Shown here: one piece after another, positions 48,501 through 58,127 of the stretch
Layout of the letters: every line of letters starts with the position of its first letter
How positions within the stretch are numbered: position 1 is the first letter of the stretch
NCBI RefSeq assembly: GCF_033807715.1
Contig: NC_084592.1
Span: 24,834,001 to 24,898,000, forward strand
DNA from: Cololabis saira
Lineage: Eukaryota > Chordata > Actinopteri > Beloniformes > Belonidae
Length of the DNA: 64,000 bases
Direction: 5' to 3'
Translations under genes and position numbers: made by a program
The notes under the pieces: model-generated
What the model was told of the DNA's origin: nothing
Seen by the model: only the letters and a program-made list of their open reading frames with translations
Database searches by the model: none

Positions 48501-51500
48501 TCATGCCATTATCAGGAATGCCAGCCACCCATATTTCAACTTTTAACATCCCAAACAATGTAACCCCAAATACACCCACAAGGACAGAGCGAGGCCAAGC
48601 GAGCAGCCAAGAAAGAACGGAGGGTTAAGAAGCTGTGAAGGGCAATATTTGTGTTAGCATGAAGCATGTTTGCAGAGGCTCGTCTGCTCCGAACCTACCC
48701 TGTATGGGACTGCAGCTCGCAGTCTGTCCTGCGTTGAGGGCGTTATTTGGGTCATCCTCCAGAAGCCTGTACAGTGTGTCCATGGTGTCTTTTCCTTTGC
48801 CAAACATGGCTTCCTTCAGCCCACAACCATGCACACTGACCATGAACTTCTTCTGCAACAATGTCTGGCCTGTATTACAGGCCGCATCCCTGGCTAGCAC
48901 AAACACGCCACAGTCAAGAGCGGGCAAACTTCAGTGTCTGACTTTGTGTTACATGAATCAGGTTGATCCAGTGAGACTAGGGCTGTTCGATTGTGCCCAA
49001 AAATAAAATCTCGATTTTTTTCTCTCAAAATCCGATTTTCGATTACGATTACGATTATTTTGTGAATTGACAAAAGGCAAAGAAATGATTTCAAATATGC
49101 TGTTTTTTATTGAACATTTGCCCCATTGGGCTTTAAGTGCAAACTTTGCTCTTATTAAACCAAAAATGAATGAATAAAGTGCAAAACTCTGTAAAATACA
49201 AAATAAAAAAATATAATAAAATATAAAGTTTTATCTCTGAAAAAAGAAATCAGCAAATCAGCACTTGCAAACATACAGTAAGTTATATTTCCAATTAAAT
49301 AAAACAAAACATTTTCTTATTAAACTAAACTGGGTCTTTGCATGCTAAATAATAATGCAACCCATGAAGGAGGTAGAGGTGTGTAATGTCAGTCATTACA
49401 TTTGCTGTTCACATTTGCAAGTTTTTTGCAAGGAACACGAGTCGGTCTACCGCATCTGGCTTGAGGGATGCCCGGTGGCATGTTACAACGCCCCCTCCTA
49501 CACTAAAGAGCCTCTCCCATGGGGCACTTGTCGCAGGTATTGAGAGGTATTTCCATCAATCATTAATATGGTATCAATCATTAATATGTGTGCAGACAAG
49601 GTAAAAAAAAAAGTGAAAAATCGATTTTACGAGTTTCACGTTTTAACATCGTTCTAATTACATAATCGCGATTATGATTTAAAATCGATTAATCGAACAG
49701 CCCTAAGTGAGAGTTGACATCAGAGAGCATCACAGTCTTACTTACCCATGCCCTTCTCTTTTTGCAGCCAGTCAACAAGCTGGCTGCCTGAGAAGCTCTT
49801 TTTGTACAAAGTCACTCCCCGCCTATGATTGCCAATCACATCTCCATGCTTCAGGTCCCCAACCAGGTCTGCCATTTCATCTCTTTCACATTCAAAATCT
49901 GCGTGTGTGGAGAGGGAGGATGTGTCGAGCCATGAACATTCAAAAACAGACACGTTTAAAGTTTAAACTCACACACAAACACAGCCGGCCACTGGGAGAG
50001 GTTTCACCTGGTCACGGCCAGGTTGTGGCTGATTTCATTCAAACAACTAAACAGATGCTTTCTGTTTATTTTTTGTAAATGAACATAAATTGTGCTACAA
50101 ACAAAGTTTCGACCAGTGGATTGGAGCAGTTTCTTTCTTGCACAGCATACAGAGGAAACTACATAAATCATTTATGTAAACAACAGATTTATACCATAAA
50201 AGTCACCGATGGGCATTTATGAACATATAAACTGTTCATTTCCATTTGAAAGTATGAATATGGTAGGGCTGAGAAGTGACCCAGTTCTGGTTTAACAGGT
50301 CCCATTTTTGATTTAATAGGGAATATTTCAGCTAAGATGCCAATTTTAAACCAAATGCCTACATAAAGATACTGTGGGAAATGCATTACATGTGACGTTA
50401 TTAATATCCGTTCATTCAATTTAAGAATAATATTAATTTTGATTTTTTTTTATCATTATCTGGAACTAAGTCATTTTTAATGGTGTCCAAAACACAATGG
50501 GCTCCATTGACATTTCCCGTTGTTAATAATCCTCTGTAATGAGGTTCTGTGGAGCTGTTCATCCAGAGCATCACATTTCAAAAACTGTGCTGGTCTTTGC
50601 AACCGGAGATTGCACACACACACACTCTCTTACACAAGCATGCCGACATGTCCACATCAACCAACACTATTTCATAACCACGTATTGTTCTTGGCTGATC
50701 GTCAAACAGAGACAATTTTGCAAATCTAGCCTTGTCAACGTCGTCGGTCCTTTCTCTGGATGCGAAAAGTCTCATTAAAGTGAATATAGAGATTTGGATC
50801 TGTTATAGAGTACTGCACAAAAGCATTAGCCACATACAGTCTTGTTTTAATGACCATCCATATTTGTGTCTAGCCTCTTTAAGATACAAACAGAAAATAC
50901 ACAATCCTGGCTCTTAAACCTGAATAAAATAGAATCTTTTTTTTAAATAGATGTTGGCACAATTTCCTGAGGTCTAAATGAAATGTCTGATTTGGTTAAA
51001 ACACCACAGAAAGACTGTCATAACACTTTACCGCAGATAGGACCACTGAAGTAAGATCACACCAGGCTGGCAATATGCAAGTCAAAAACTACGTTGTGAC
51101 TTCTCCAGGGTTCCTACACATTTTTCAAGGTCAAATTCAAGCACTTTTCAAGCACTTTCAAGGGTCATTTTCAAAATCTTCAAGCACCTTATCACTGGGG
51201 TAAAATATCTACAGCAATATATATACTCGTAATTATTTTTTCCGCTTTTTATCACAATTATGTACATTGTATCGTGCTGTAAACATCTAGTTATGTTTTA
51301 TCTTACTGATTTTATTTCTCCTTGTAATAACTAAACTATACAGTCTGATCCCAATTTTGTGAAAGACACAGAGTTATAATTTCAAGCACTTTCAAGCACT
51401 TAAACTAAAATTCAAGCATTTTTCAGGCCTTGAAAACACAACATTGATAGCGGCTCATGTCCGGCATGTTTACAATTGATAATGTTGTTACTACTAATGC

Positions 51501-52285
51501 CACATTCAATAGTAAAGGAACTGTGACCGAATGAACTGAAGTATATCAAATTTTTTAGTTGTGACATAAAACAAAAGACAACCTACTAGTTGAATATTAT
51601 TAATTAATTAATTGTTGAAATTAAAGGTAGAAAAGTGCCTGTAACTAACTCAAATACAGCCGATTTTCAACCCTCACCACTTCGCTGTGCATTCTCAGCC
51701 ACTGATCTTGCACGCTGTGTCACAAACCACTTGAAAGAAGATAAAAAGGAACAGGTTGCTCACCTTTCTCCGTCTCTGCAGCTGTATCGTCTGGTAGATT
51801 CTTCTCTGGTAAAGGTGGAGCATCCGCTGGAACAGGTTCTTCCTTGACCAGAGTCACCAGCCGCTGAAGCTCGTCAGGAGCCTGAAATTGTAAAGCACAA
51901 CAACAAATGGACCAACTTGGATTGTCTATTTGAATATCTTTATAACACAGTTTTGATCAACTGTTTTTGGACAGTTTAAAAAATATCCATCATCTTCTCT
52001 GGTCAAAAGTAAGAGTTTTTATTAAGGGCTTGTGCGGATTCTCACCAATTTCTGCAGGTCGTCGTTACCCCCAACATGAACGCCGTTAAAGAAGATCTGA
52101 GGCACCGTGCTGCGTCCTGTCAGCTCCTTCAGCTTCACTCTCACCTCTGAATGACTGCCAACGTCTATGTCACATACTGGCACTCCCAAGTCCCTGATGG
52201 TGGCCTTGGCCTGCACACAGTGTGGGCATCCCTTGATGGAGTACACCGTTACCCGGCCCAGAGCGCCACTCTCAAACTCCCCCAT
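42396..52285 (-). CDS. Glutaredoxin-DEP-DUF547 three-domain protein (10 coding exons)
   Basis: Joined exons, in transcript order: 52046-52285, 51764-51881, 49746-49898, 48699-48893, 45093-45166, 44663-44860, 43086-43223, 42877-42966, 42614-42757 and 42396-42524. Phases agree and give 492 residues. Residues 10-80 are a glutaredoxin with a CPHC active site (20-23) and a TVPQIFFNGVHVGG glutathione-binding loop. Residues about 120-215 are a DEP domain (FSGSQLVDWL, TGQTLLQKKF), a fold that docks to membranes or receptors. Residues about 280-420 are DUF547, with AFFINIYNALVIHG and NCGAKGCPPI. No signal peptide or membrane segment. It is probably a cytosolic redox protein, but its substrate and partner are unknown. 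I know of no mammalian protein with this set and give no symbol. Confidence 0.88.
42614..42757 (-). CDS. DUF547 exon (coding exon 9)
   Basis: Acceptor AATCTTTTCAG, donor AAG before GTGCTT. Encodes DIDNQLRTAAEAFLENDD and VRLSQIFKWYKADFG, the C-terminal part of DUF547. Confidence 0.88.
42877..42966 (-). CDS. DUF547 exon (coding exon 8)
   Basis: Exactly 30 codons, VAIPDGEPLIHFALNCGAKG then CPPIKTYTPE. Acceptor GCACAAG; donor GTTGGT is weak, yet both neighbours fit in frame. Carries the paired cysteines (388 and 393). Confidence 0.85.
43086..43223 (-). CDS. DUF547 exon (coding exon 7)
   Basis: Acceptor ATATTTTGCAG, donor GTGTTC. Encodes FFNYVSYLIGGEVFTLQDIE and NGVLRGNRKG, with the His/Asp-type motif region of DUF547. 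Confidence 0.88.
43573..43657. repeat. GC-rich foldback repeat, copy 2
   Basis: Arm TGATTTATGGTTCTGCGTTA faces TAACGTGGATCCATAAGT across a CpG-rich centre. Nested in the pogo-like element. Confidence 0.65.
43735..43945. other. CpG-rich core inside the intronic transposon
   Basis: Roughly 200 bases of very high G+C with many CpG, in an otherwise AT-rich intron. Open frames exist on both strands but look like composition artefacts. Confidence 0.6.
44663..44860 (-). CDS. DUF547 exon (coding exon 6)
   Basis: Acceptor TTGCTTCTGCAG, donor GTAAGA. Encodes SREEKMAFFINIYNALVIHG, the signature block at the start of DUF547. Confidence 0.9.
45093..45166 (-). CDS. Coding exon 5 (helical linker)
   Basis: Acceptor CTTTTCCACAG, donor GTAATG. 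Encodes ELSLLVRELILKLFSEHLSA, an amphipathic helix before DUF547. Small exon of 74 bases. Confidence 0.85.
45630..45935 (-). pseudogene. LINE C-terminal remnant
   Basis: Same family as 14868-15030. A minus frame carries Gln-Met-Arg-Leu-Leu-Gly-Asn-Leu and Glu-Val-Phe-Trp-Ala-Arg-Pro-Thr-Gly-Arg. Broken by indels; intron 4 of the Grx-DEP gene. Confidence 0.6.
45975..46390 (+). pseudogene. LINE open-frame fragment, left part
   Basis: Plus frames carry Thr-Pro-Ala-Val-Arg-Asp-Ala-Val-Lys-Leu-Lys-Glu-Lys and Ala-Leu-Leu-Thr-Ser-Thr, the region between endonuclease and reverse transcriptase of a fish LINE. Interrupted at 46391 and continued at 47042. Confidence 0.6.
46391..47041. mobile_element. 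TIR element inserted in a LINE
   Basis: The left end TGACTGCATTTACATGCAGT pairs with the right end ACTGCATGTAAACGTAGTCA. Sub-terminal AATATTAGCAATAACC-type words are also repeated. 651 bp, non-coding. The LINE on both sides is one element split by it. Confidence 0.7.
47042..47265 (+). pseudogene. LINE open-frame fragment, right part
   Basis: Continues the LINE at 45975: Gly-Arg-Ala-Pro-Gly-Val-Asp-Glu-Ile-Arg, then Leu-Tyr-Trp-Gln-Thr-Gly-Val-Val-Val-Leu-Leu-Phe-Lys, the first reverse-transcriptase block. Truncated after a G run. Confidence 0.65.
47885..48320 (-). mobile_element. Retroposon 3' end fragment
   Basis: CAGAATCAGAATCAGAAAAG followed by GGTTTATTGCCAAGT is the mirrored 3' end of a common fish retroposon. 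Two partly repeated blocks around GTACAAAATGAGGTTTTAAA and TACAATGAGGTTTGTAAA follow, then G-rich runs. Confidence 0.5.
48699..48893 (-). CDS. DEP domain exon, second half (coding exon 4)
   Basis: The acceptor GTTTGTGCTAG was chosen because its two leading bases keep phase and continue the DEP fold (ARDAACNTGQTLLQKKF). Donor GTAGGT. The stretch upstream of it stays open but breaks the phase and the domain. Confidence 0.82.
48978..49705. mobile_element. hAT element in intron 3 of the Grx-DEP gene
   Basis: Ends TAGGGCTGTTCGATT and AATCGAACAGCCCTA are exact inverted repeats. Flanks AGTGAGAC (48970-48977) and AGTGAGAG (49706-49713) form an 8-bp target duplication with one change. 728 bp; only scraps of coding sequence. 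Confidence 0.85.
49746..49898 (-). CDS. DEP domain exon, first half (coding exon 3)
   Basis: Acceptor ACACGCAG, donor GTAAGT. Encodes DFECERDEMADLVGDLKHGD through FSGSQLVDWLQKEKGM. Confidence 0.88.
51100..51445. repeat. TTCAAGCACTT-rich palindromic repeat
   Basis: Starts GGGTTCCTACACATTTTTCA and carries several TTCAAGCACTTTTCAAG words. The right side repeats TTTCAAGCACTTTCAAGC and ends TTTTTCAGGCCTTGAA. It resembles a fish MITE; exact ends are unclear. Confidence 0.5.
51764..51881 (-). CDS. Linker exon (coding exon 2)
   Basis: Acceptor CAATTTCAG, donor GTGAGC, ends in phase 1. Encodes the last glutaredoxin helix (APDELQRLVTLVKEE) and a proline-rich linker. Confidence 0.85.
52046..52285 (-). 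CDS. Glutaredoxin exon (coding exon 1)
   Basis: Starts MGEFESGALGRVTVYS and ends DDLQKL before GTGAGA. Holds the whole thioredoxin-like fold core: Cys20 and Cys23, and the cis-proline at 62. The ATG follows a CTTATAGCTGCAG that looks like an acceptor, so a non-coding first exon is likely further upstream on the minus strand. Confidence 0.9.
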
Positions 52286-52449
52286 CTGCAGCTATAAGGT
52301 GAAGACAAGCAGCTCAAGTAGTTTATGTGACAACAGTTCAACAATTCTGAATGAATGTTTCAATGTTTGAAAGCCAACTCATTGCTGAAGAGGAGTAACG
52401 AACTGTCAGCGTTTGTGGCCTATATAGATTTACTACATTGTCTAACAAC

Positions 52450-53466
52450 CAGGGGTGTAACGATACACTAATCTCACGATACGGTACGATAAACGATATT
52501 GAGGTCACGATAACGATACGATACGATATTATAGCAGTATTTTTTTAACAACCGTGAATGAGGAACATACAGTATGACTGGAAAAAATTGTCTTTTATTT
52601 GAAAGACACAAAATATTGTGTCTTTCAAATAAAGCCTTATTGTTACAGTTTGTAATGCTTTATAACTGTTTAATTTTTAAAGAGAAAGCCAGGCCAACCA
52701 TTTTCCACAAACTGAACTAAAAGTAAATGTCAGGTTTGCATTATGATCTTCAGTTTCATACAAGTACAAATATTTTGCCACAAACTGAATAGTTTCTCTA
52801 TTGTATGATTTGACTTTTTCCTTTTCCAGAACTCTAACAACTAAAATTAAATAAATAAATAAAAGTAAATAAATACATACAATTTTACATCATAAAAAAG
52901 ATTGATTCATGCTCACCTTATAAGTGTAAGAGGAGATTTATTTTTGTTAAGAAGGTTATTTTGGTAATTCAGGGTTCATTATTTTATAAATATATTCTTT
53001 ATATTCTGATGTAAATCAGGGACTATAATGACACTAGTCAGTTTATCTGTAGTGATTAGTCTGTTTTAGATTGGGCGGAGTGATACAGCACTAGGTGCTG
53101 TGTTGATGTTCTAAAATCCTACACTGTTGAGCGGACATTAAAGTACACTCGAACTCGGAAGAAGTTGTCCCCGTGTTATCCTACTAACAAGGTTTAATTT
53201 AATAAGGTAAGGCTTAACTCTCCACCGGACTTACATAAGTAAAGGTTCAGAGCTCAAATCGGGGCCGCAAAACGGTACTAGTTTCTTCTGAGCGGAGTAA
53301 GATTTTGGTCCGCGGGTCGAGGCGTGGTCGGATGCGGGTTACTAGTCAACACAATAGATTAATATTAATAACCCAATATCGCGATACAGTTTGTCACCTC
53401 CACGGCACGTTTCGTGACGTTTTTGTATCGCGAAATTTCGTGGCACGATATATTGTTACACCCCTA
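52450..53466. mobile_element. hAT element upstream of the Grx-DEP gene
   Basis: Left end CAGGGGTGTAACGATAC and right end ATATTGTTACACCCCTA are inverted repeats. Perfect 8-bp duplications CTAACAAC lie at 52442-52449 and 53467-53474. An internal inverted repeat around TTTGAAAGACACAAAATATT is present. 1017 bp, non-coding, 165 bases upstream of the start codon of the minus-strand gene. Confidence 0.9.
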
Positions 53467-53474
53467 CTAACAAC

Positions 53475-53998
53475 TGACATTTGTGTTTCCCAAACACTAG
53501 CCTACAAACTAGTTGGATTTTCAATGTTAGCCAGCAACGCTTGCGTTGTGTCCCAAATACACTGCACAAGTTGAATTTCTTTCAATAAAATCAAGGCAAA
53601 TAATGCTTTTTAAAAAATAAATAATACATTTTAAAACATTTCAAAGAATTTCAAAGAGGAATCCTGCAGCTATACCAGAATACTTAGTTTCAAATGATGT
53701 TCCAGTCATGAAATCAGAAATGATGGCTGTGTTTAGCCGAAGGAAACTGACTCGCTTTTAGAGGTTAGTTGATGGACTGCAACTATTATACAGTATTTCT
53801 GCACTGGCAGCGATCTGGAAGTTAGATTGTTGGCACTTCATGGTCCAGATTGGAACTTAAAGTTCAACAATCATAAGGTTTACTTAATGAAAAAAAAAAG
53901 AATGTTTTAATGAAGTTAACAATAAATGTTCACTTTTAACAAACAACCCTAATCTATTTATCAGATTAGATTAGAAACTGCTGCGGCATTGTAGTCTA
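53475..53998. other. Short non-coding stretch between two transposons
   Basis: AT-rich; no gene or repeat was recognised. Confidence 0.4.
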
Positions 53999-54372
53999 GA
54001 ACCTCTGGTCCTCCTGACACCGCAGCAGAACCTCTGGTCCTCCTGACACCGCAGCAGAACCGTGGTCTGTCTATCCCTGGCACCCGCTCACGTCAAACTT
54101 ACCGAAGCATTTCCAACGCAGCAGGCCCAGTATTTGGGCCTCTGCCGGTAAGTTTTGATACAACTTTTACTTCTCCCGTGTACACCGCAACTGTCTTCTC
54201 TCCGCTGCGGGCTCCTCTTGGAGCCCTCGCGAGTAAGTTTTGCTCTGAACCACCGGCTAAAGCAACTAGCTAGCTGCTCGCTACTCTGCCATTACTCGTT
54301 ACTGGTCACCGCTGTTTTCCGTCCTCAGCCACCACCATCTCCACCTCAACAAGCTTACCTGCTGGATGTAGC

Positions 54373-57078
54373 ATGCTGTGGCTAATCCTGTGGATATTCC
54401 TGGGGTTCTCGTCGCTCCTCTACACCCGGACCCTCGGCTCCTCGACGCTAGCTCTCGTTAGCTTCCAGCTACCGCTCTCGACCCGGACCATGCCGCCGCT
54501 CCACTCCGCCGCGGCCCACCACCCGCGCCCGACACCTGGTCCACTCTGGCAAAACCATCCTCCACACAGCCGCTCAGGACGCATGTTTTCCTACAACTTC
54601 ACGTCGCCAAACTCCATTCCTTCCTTCTGGTCTTCCTGCCGTCCTGCAACTTCGTTACGTCATCACAACAAACATAATCTGTCCAATCTCCGTCCACTTC
54701 CTCAGTCCTCTCAGCCAATCACCAAGCAACACCACCTGAAACTGGCTCTGTTCAACACCCGCTCACTCAACAACAAAAGCCTGCTGCTGAATGAATTTAT
54801 AACGGACAATAATCTGGATTTCCTCTGTCTAACAGAAACCTGGCACAAACCCCTGGACTATTTCTCACTAAATCAGGCCACTCCCCCCAACTTCACCTAC
54901 ATGGAACAAGCTCGTGCTGAGGGGCGGGGGGGCGGTGTTGCAGCAATATACAGAAAGGACATTAAAGCAACCTCCATCCCCATTCCTGTCATTCCTTCAT
55001 TCGAACACACTGCCTTCAAACTACCTGGCCCCACTCCTCTTGTCACCGCCGTCATTTATCGCCCCCCCAAACCAAACCCCTCCTTTCTCTCGGATCTCTC
55101 GGATTTTCTGACCCAGCTCTGCTCCATCTCTCCCTCTGTTCTCCTCCTGGGTGATTTCAACTTCCACATCAACGATCCTAACTGTAAACCTGCTGCTGAA
55201 TTCCTGGACCTGCTACACTGCCTCAACTTCACTCAACACGTCGACTTCCCCACTCACGCCCGCGGCCACACCCTCGATCTCGTCTGCTCCACTGGCCTCA
55301 CAATAAATCAGCTCTCCAGCCTCAACCTCCACGTGTCTGATCACCTGGCAATCATCATGGACATCAACATCCCCATCCCCACTCCCAAAGAAGCACGCAA
55401 AATATCCTTCCGCAACATCAGATCCATCTCCCCCTCTGCCCTCTCAGCCTCTCTCGCCACTCAGATGTCCGCCTCCCCTCCCCCGTCACCCGACAACCCC
55501 TCGGACCTCGTGGATTACTACAATCATACACTCTCCTCCTGTCTTGATCAACTGGCTCCCATCAAAACCAAAACAGTCTCTTTCGCACGCTCAGCACCCT
55601 GGTACACCCCTGAACTCCGCAAACTGAAATCCTGTAAACGTCAACTCGAGCGACTCTGCAAGAAATCTGGATTAACTGTTCACCAACTCGCCTACACTGA
55701 TCATCTCCACCAATACAAGGATGCCCTCAACTCAGCTCGCTCCACCTACTTCTCCAACATCATCCATTCCGACTCCTCCAACCCAAAGGCTCTCTTCTCC
55801 ACAATCAACAAACTTCTCAAACCCAGTGACAACATCTCCAACTCCTTCACAGTCTCTAAGTGCAACGACTTCCTCTCATTTTTTCAATCCAAAATCCAGA
55901 CCATCTACAGTAACCTGACCACCTCCTCCACCCCCTCCACCTCCCCACCTGTTTACCCCCCCTCCATCACTCAGCCCCTGTCTCACTTCTCTCCCATGTC
56001 TTCAGCGTCTCTTTCCACTGTCATGATGGGCATGAAAACCTCTTCCTGTGCTCTGGACCCCATCCCATCCACATTTATAAAAAACTGTCTCCCAGCCATT
56101 TCCCCACTCATCATCAACATCGTCAACTCCTCCTTCAGCTCTGGATCAGTCCCGGACACCCTCAAACTGGCAGCTGTCACCCCCATCCTCAAAAAACCTG
56201 GACTCAACCCTGACACCATGAACAACTTCCGGCCCATTTCCAACCTCCCTTTCCTGTCAAAAATTCTGGAACGCGCCGTCGCCACTCAGCTCAAGACCCA
56301 CCTCACCTCCAATGATCTGTTTGAAACATTTCAATCTGGTTTCCGCTCACGTCACAGCACAGAAACAGCCCTCATCAAAGTCACCAATGACCTCCTTCTC
56401 TCCTCCGACTCCGGCAACCTCAGCATTCTCCTTCTCCTGGACCTCACAGCAGCCTTCGACACCATCAGCCACACCATCCTCCTCTCCCGCCTGGAATCAT
56501 CTCTCTACATCACCGGATCCGCCCTCTCCTGGTTAAAATCCTATCTCACCAACAGACATCAATTCATCAGCATCAACAACTGCTCCTCCTCCACTGCCCC
56601 TCTGTCACAAGGCGTCCCCCAGGGTTCGGTGCTTGGTCCTCTACTCTTCATCCTCTACATGCTCCCCCTTGGCAACATCATCCGCCGCCACCGCCTCCAC
56701 TTCCACTGCTACGCCGACGACGTCCAACTGTACATCTCCACCAAATCCCTCACCTCTGCAACCCACTCTACCCTGACCAACTGCCTCGCCGAAATCAAGT
56801 CATGGATGCACTCGAACTTCCTCCAACTCAACTACAACAAATCGGACATGCTCATCATCGGCCCAAAATCCCTCACCAAAACCGCTCACAACTTCACCCT
56901 CACCATGGACAACTCCATTCTGTCTCCCTCCACTCACATCCGCAACCTCGGAGTTATCCTGGACAGTAACCTCTCCTTCCAACACCATGTCAACCACATC
57001 ACAAGGACTGCTTTCTTCCACCTGAAAATATTGCCCGTCTCCGTCCATCACTCTCCTTCTCTACCGCTGAAACCTTGA
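54373..57078 (+). pseudogene. L2 LINE polyprotein, main frame
   Basis: 901 codons. An apurinic-type endonuclease runs from about residue 120 to 330: FNTRSLNNK, CLTETWH with catalytic Glu, LGDFNFHIND, and SDHLAI at the end. The reverse transcriptase is at about 590-850: a LLLLDLTAAFDTI block, QGVPQGSVLGPLLF and CYADDVQLY, with both catalytic aspartates present. The frame ends early because one base is missing near 57026; the C-terminal part is open in another frame. Product of a retrotransposon, not a host gene. Confidence 0.88.
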
Positions 57079-57557
57079 TCCACGCCTTCATCACCTCAAG
57101 ACTCGACTACTGCAATAGCATCCTCTACGGTTCAACTTCCAAGGTCCTCAATAAACTCCAATATATTCAAAACTCTGCCGCCCGCCTGCTCACCCACACC
57201 CGCTCCAGAGACCACATCACCCCAGTCCTCCAGAAGCTCCACTGGCTCCCCATCCCTCAACGGATCCACTTCAAAATCCTTCTCCTCACCCACAAAGCCC
57301 TCCACAACCAGGCCCCCTGCTACCTCACCGACCTGCTCCACCGCTACACTCCCTCCCGCAGCCTCCGCTCCTCTGACGCCAACCTCCTGTCCCTTCCAGT
57401 CAGAACCAAGCACCGGACCTGGGGCGACAGGGCCTTCTCCATCGCTGCACCCACCCTCTGGAACTCCCTCCCCAAAAACATCCGTGACTGTACAGACCTC
57501 CCAGCATTCAAATCCCATCTCAAAACTCACCTTTACAGAACTGCTTTTAATGTGTGA
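57075..57557 (+). pseudogene. L2 LINE polyprotein, C-terminal part
   Basis: Open for 160 codons after the frame slip: FITSRLDYCNSILYGS, HITPVLQKLHWLPIPQRI, then a Trp-Gly-Asp-Arg-Ala-Phe-Ser block and Leu-Trp-Asn-Ser-Leu-Pro, the usual end of L2 proteins. Confidence 0.85.
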
Positions 57558-58127
57558 TTAATGTCCTGTCTCATGTTGTGTCCTTTTGTACTGTCCTGTG
57601 TAATTGTAATTTGTATTATGTGTTTTGTTTTAATGTAAAGCGTCTTTGAGTGCCCAGAAAAGCGCTATATAAATAAAATGTATTATTATTATTATTATTA
57701 TTATCAATGTATTATTTGTTCTAATTTTGGTCACTGAGCATGTGGGAATACCACAGTAGACGTCCCATTTAATGTAAAGTACTGTTGACATATAAAACAT
57801 ACTAGGCACTTTTATTTATCAAAGTTTAATATAATAAATCTATGTAGGTGTATGTTGGTGGAAAATGTGTATGCAATATATGTATTTCTAGGTTGAAATG
57901 AACATTCCTGGAAGTTAATTTATTTATCTCAACATGTGTCCATATTAAAACATGACCTCAGGGGAACAGCAATTTTTAAGACAACAACAATAAGAACAAA
58001 TACAAAGGGTAGATGTATATCCGTTTTAGGAGTGAAACTGTGGAATTCATTAGACAACGACATTAAATTAGCAAACTCAATAAAAGCATATAAGCTATTA
58101 TTCAAAGCAAAGGTAATGGACACATAG

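Larger units (their letters stand above)
53999..57716 (+). mobile_element. Nearly full-length L2-clade LINE
   Basis: The 5' end carries two exact 29-bp direct repeats (53999-54027 and 54028-54056). Next come a long coding region with endonuclease and reverse transcriptase, a short 3' UTR, and the tail GCGCTATATAAATAAAATG with an ATT microsatellite. The coding region is broken once near 57026. This is the best preserved mobile element in the window. Confidence 0.88.

Noticed and set aside
48894..48927. Longer version of Grx-DEP exon 4 extending upstream
   Set aside because: It stays open, but the only earlier AG breaks the phase with exon 3, and the added residues interrupt the DEP fold.
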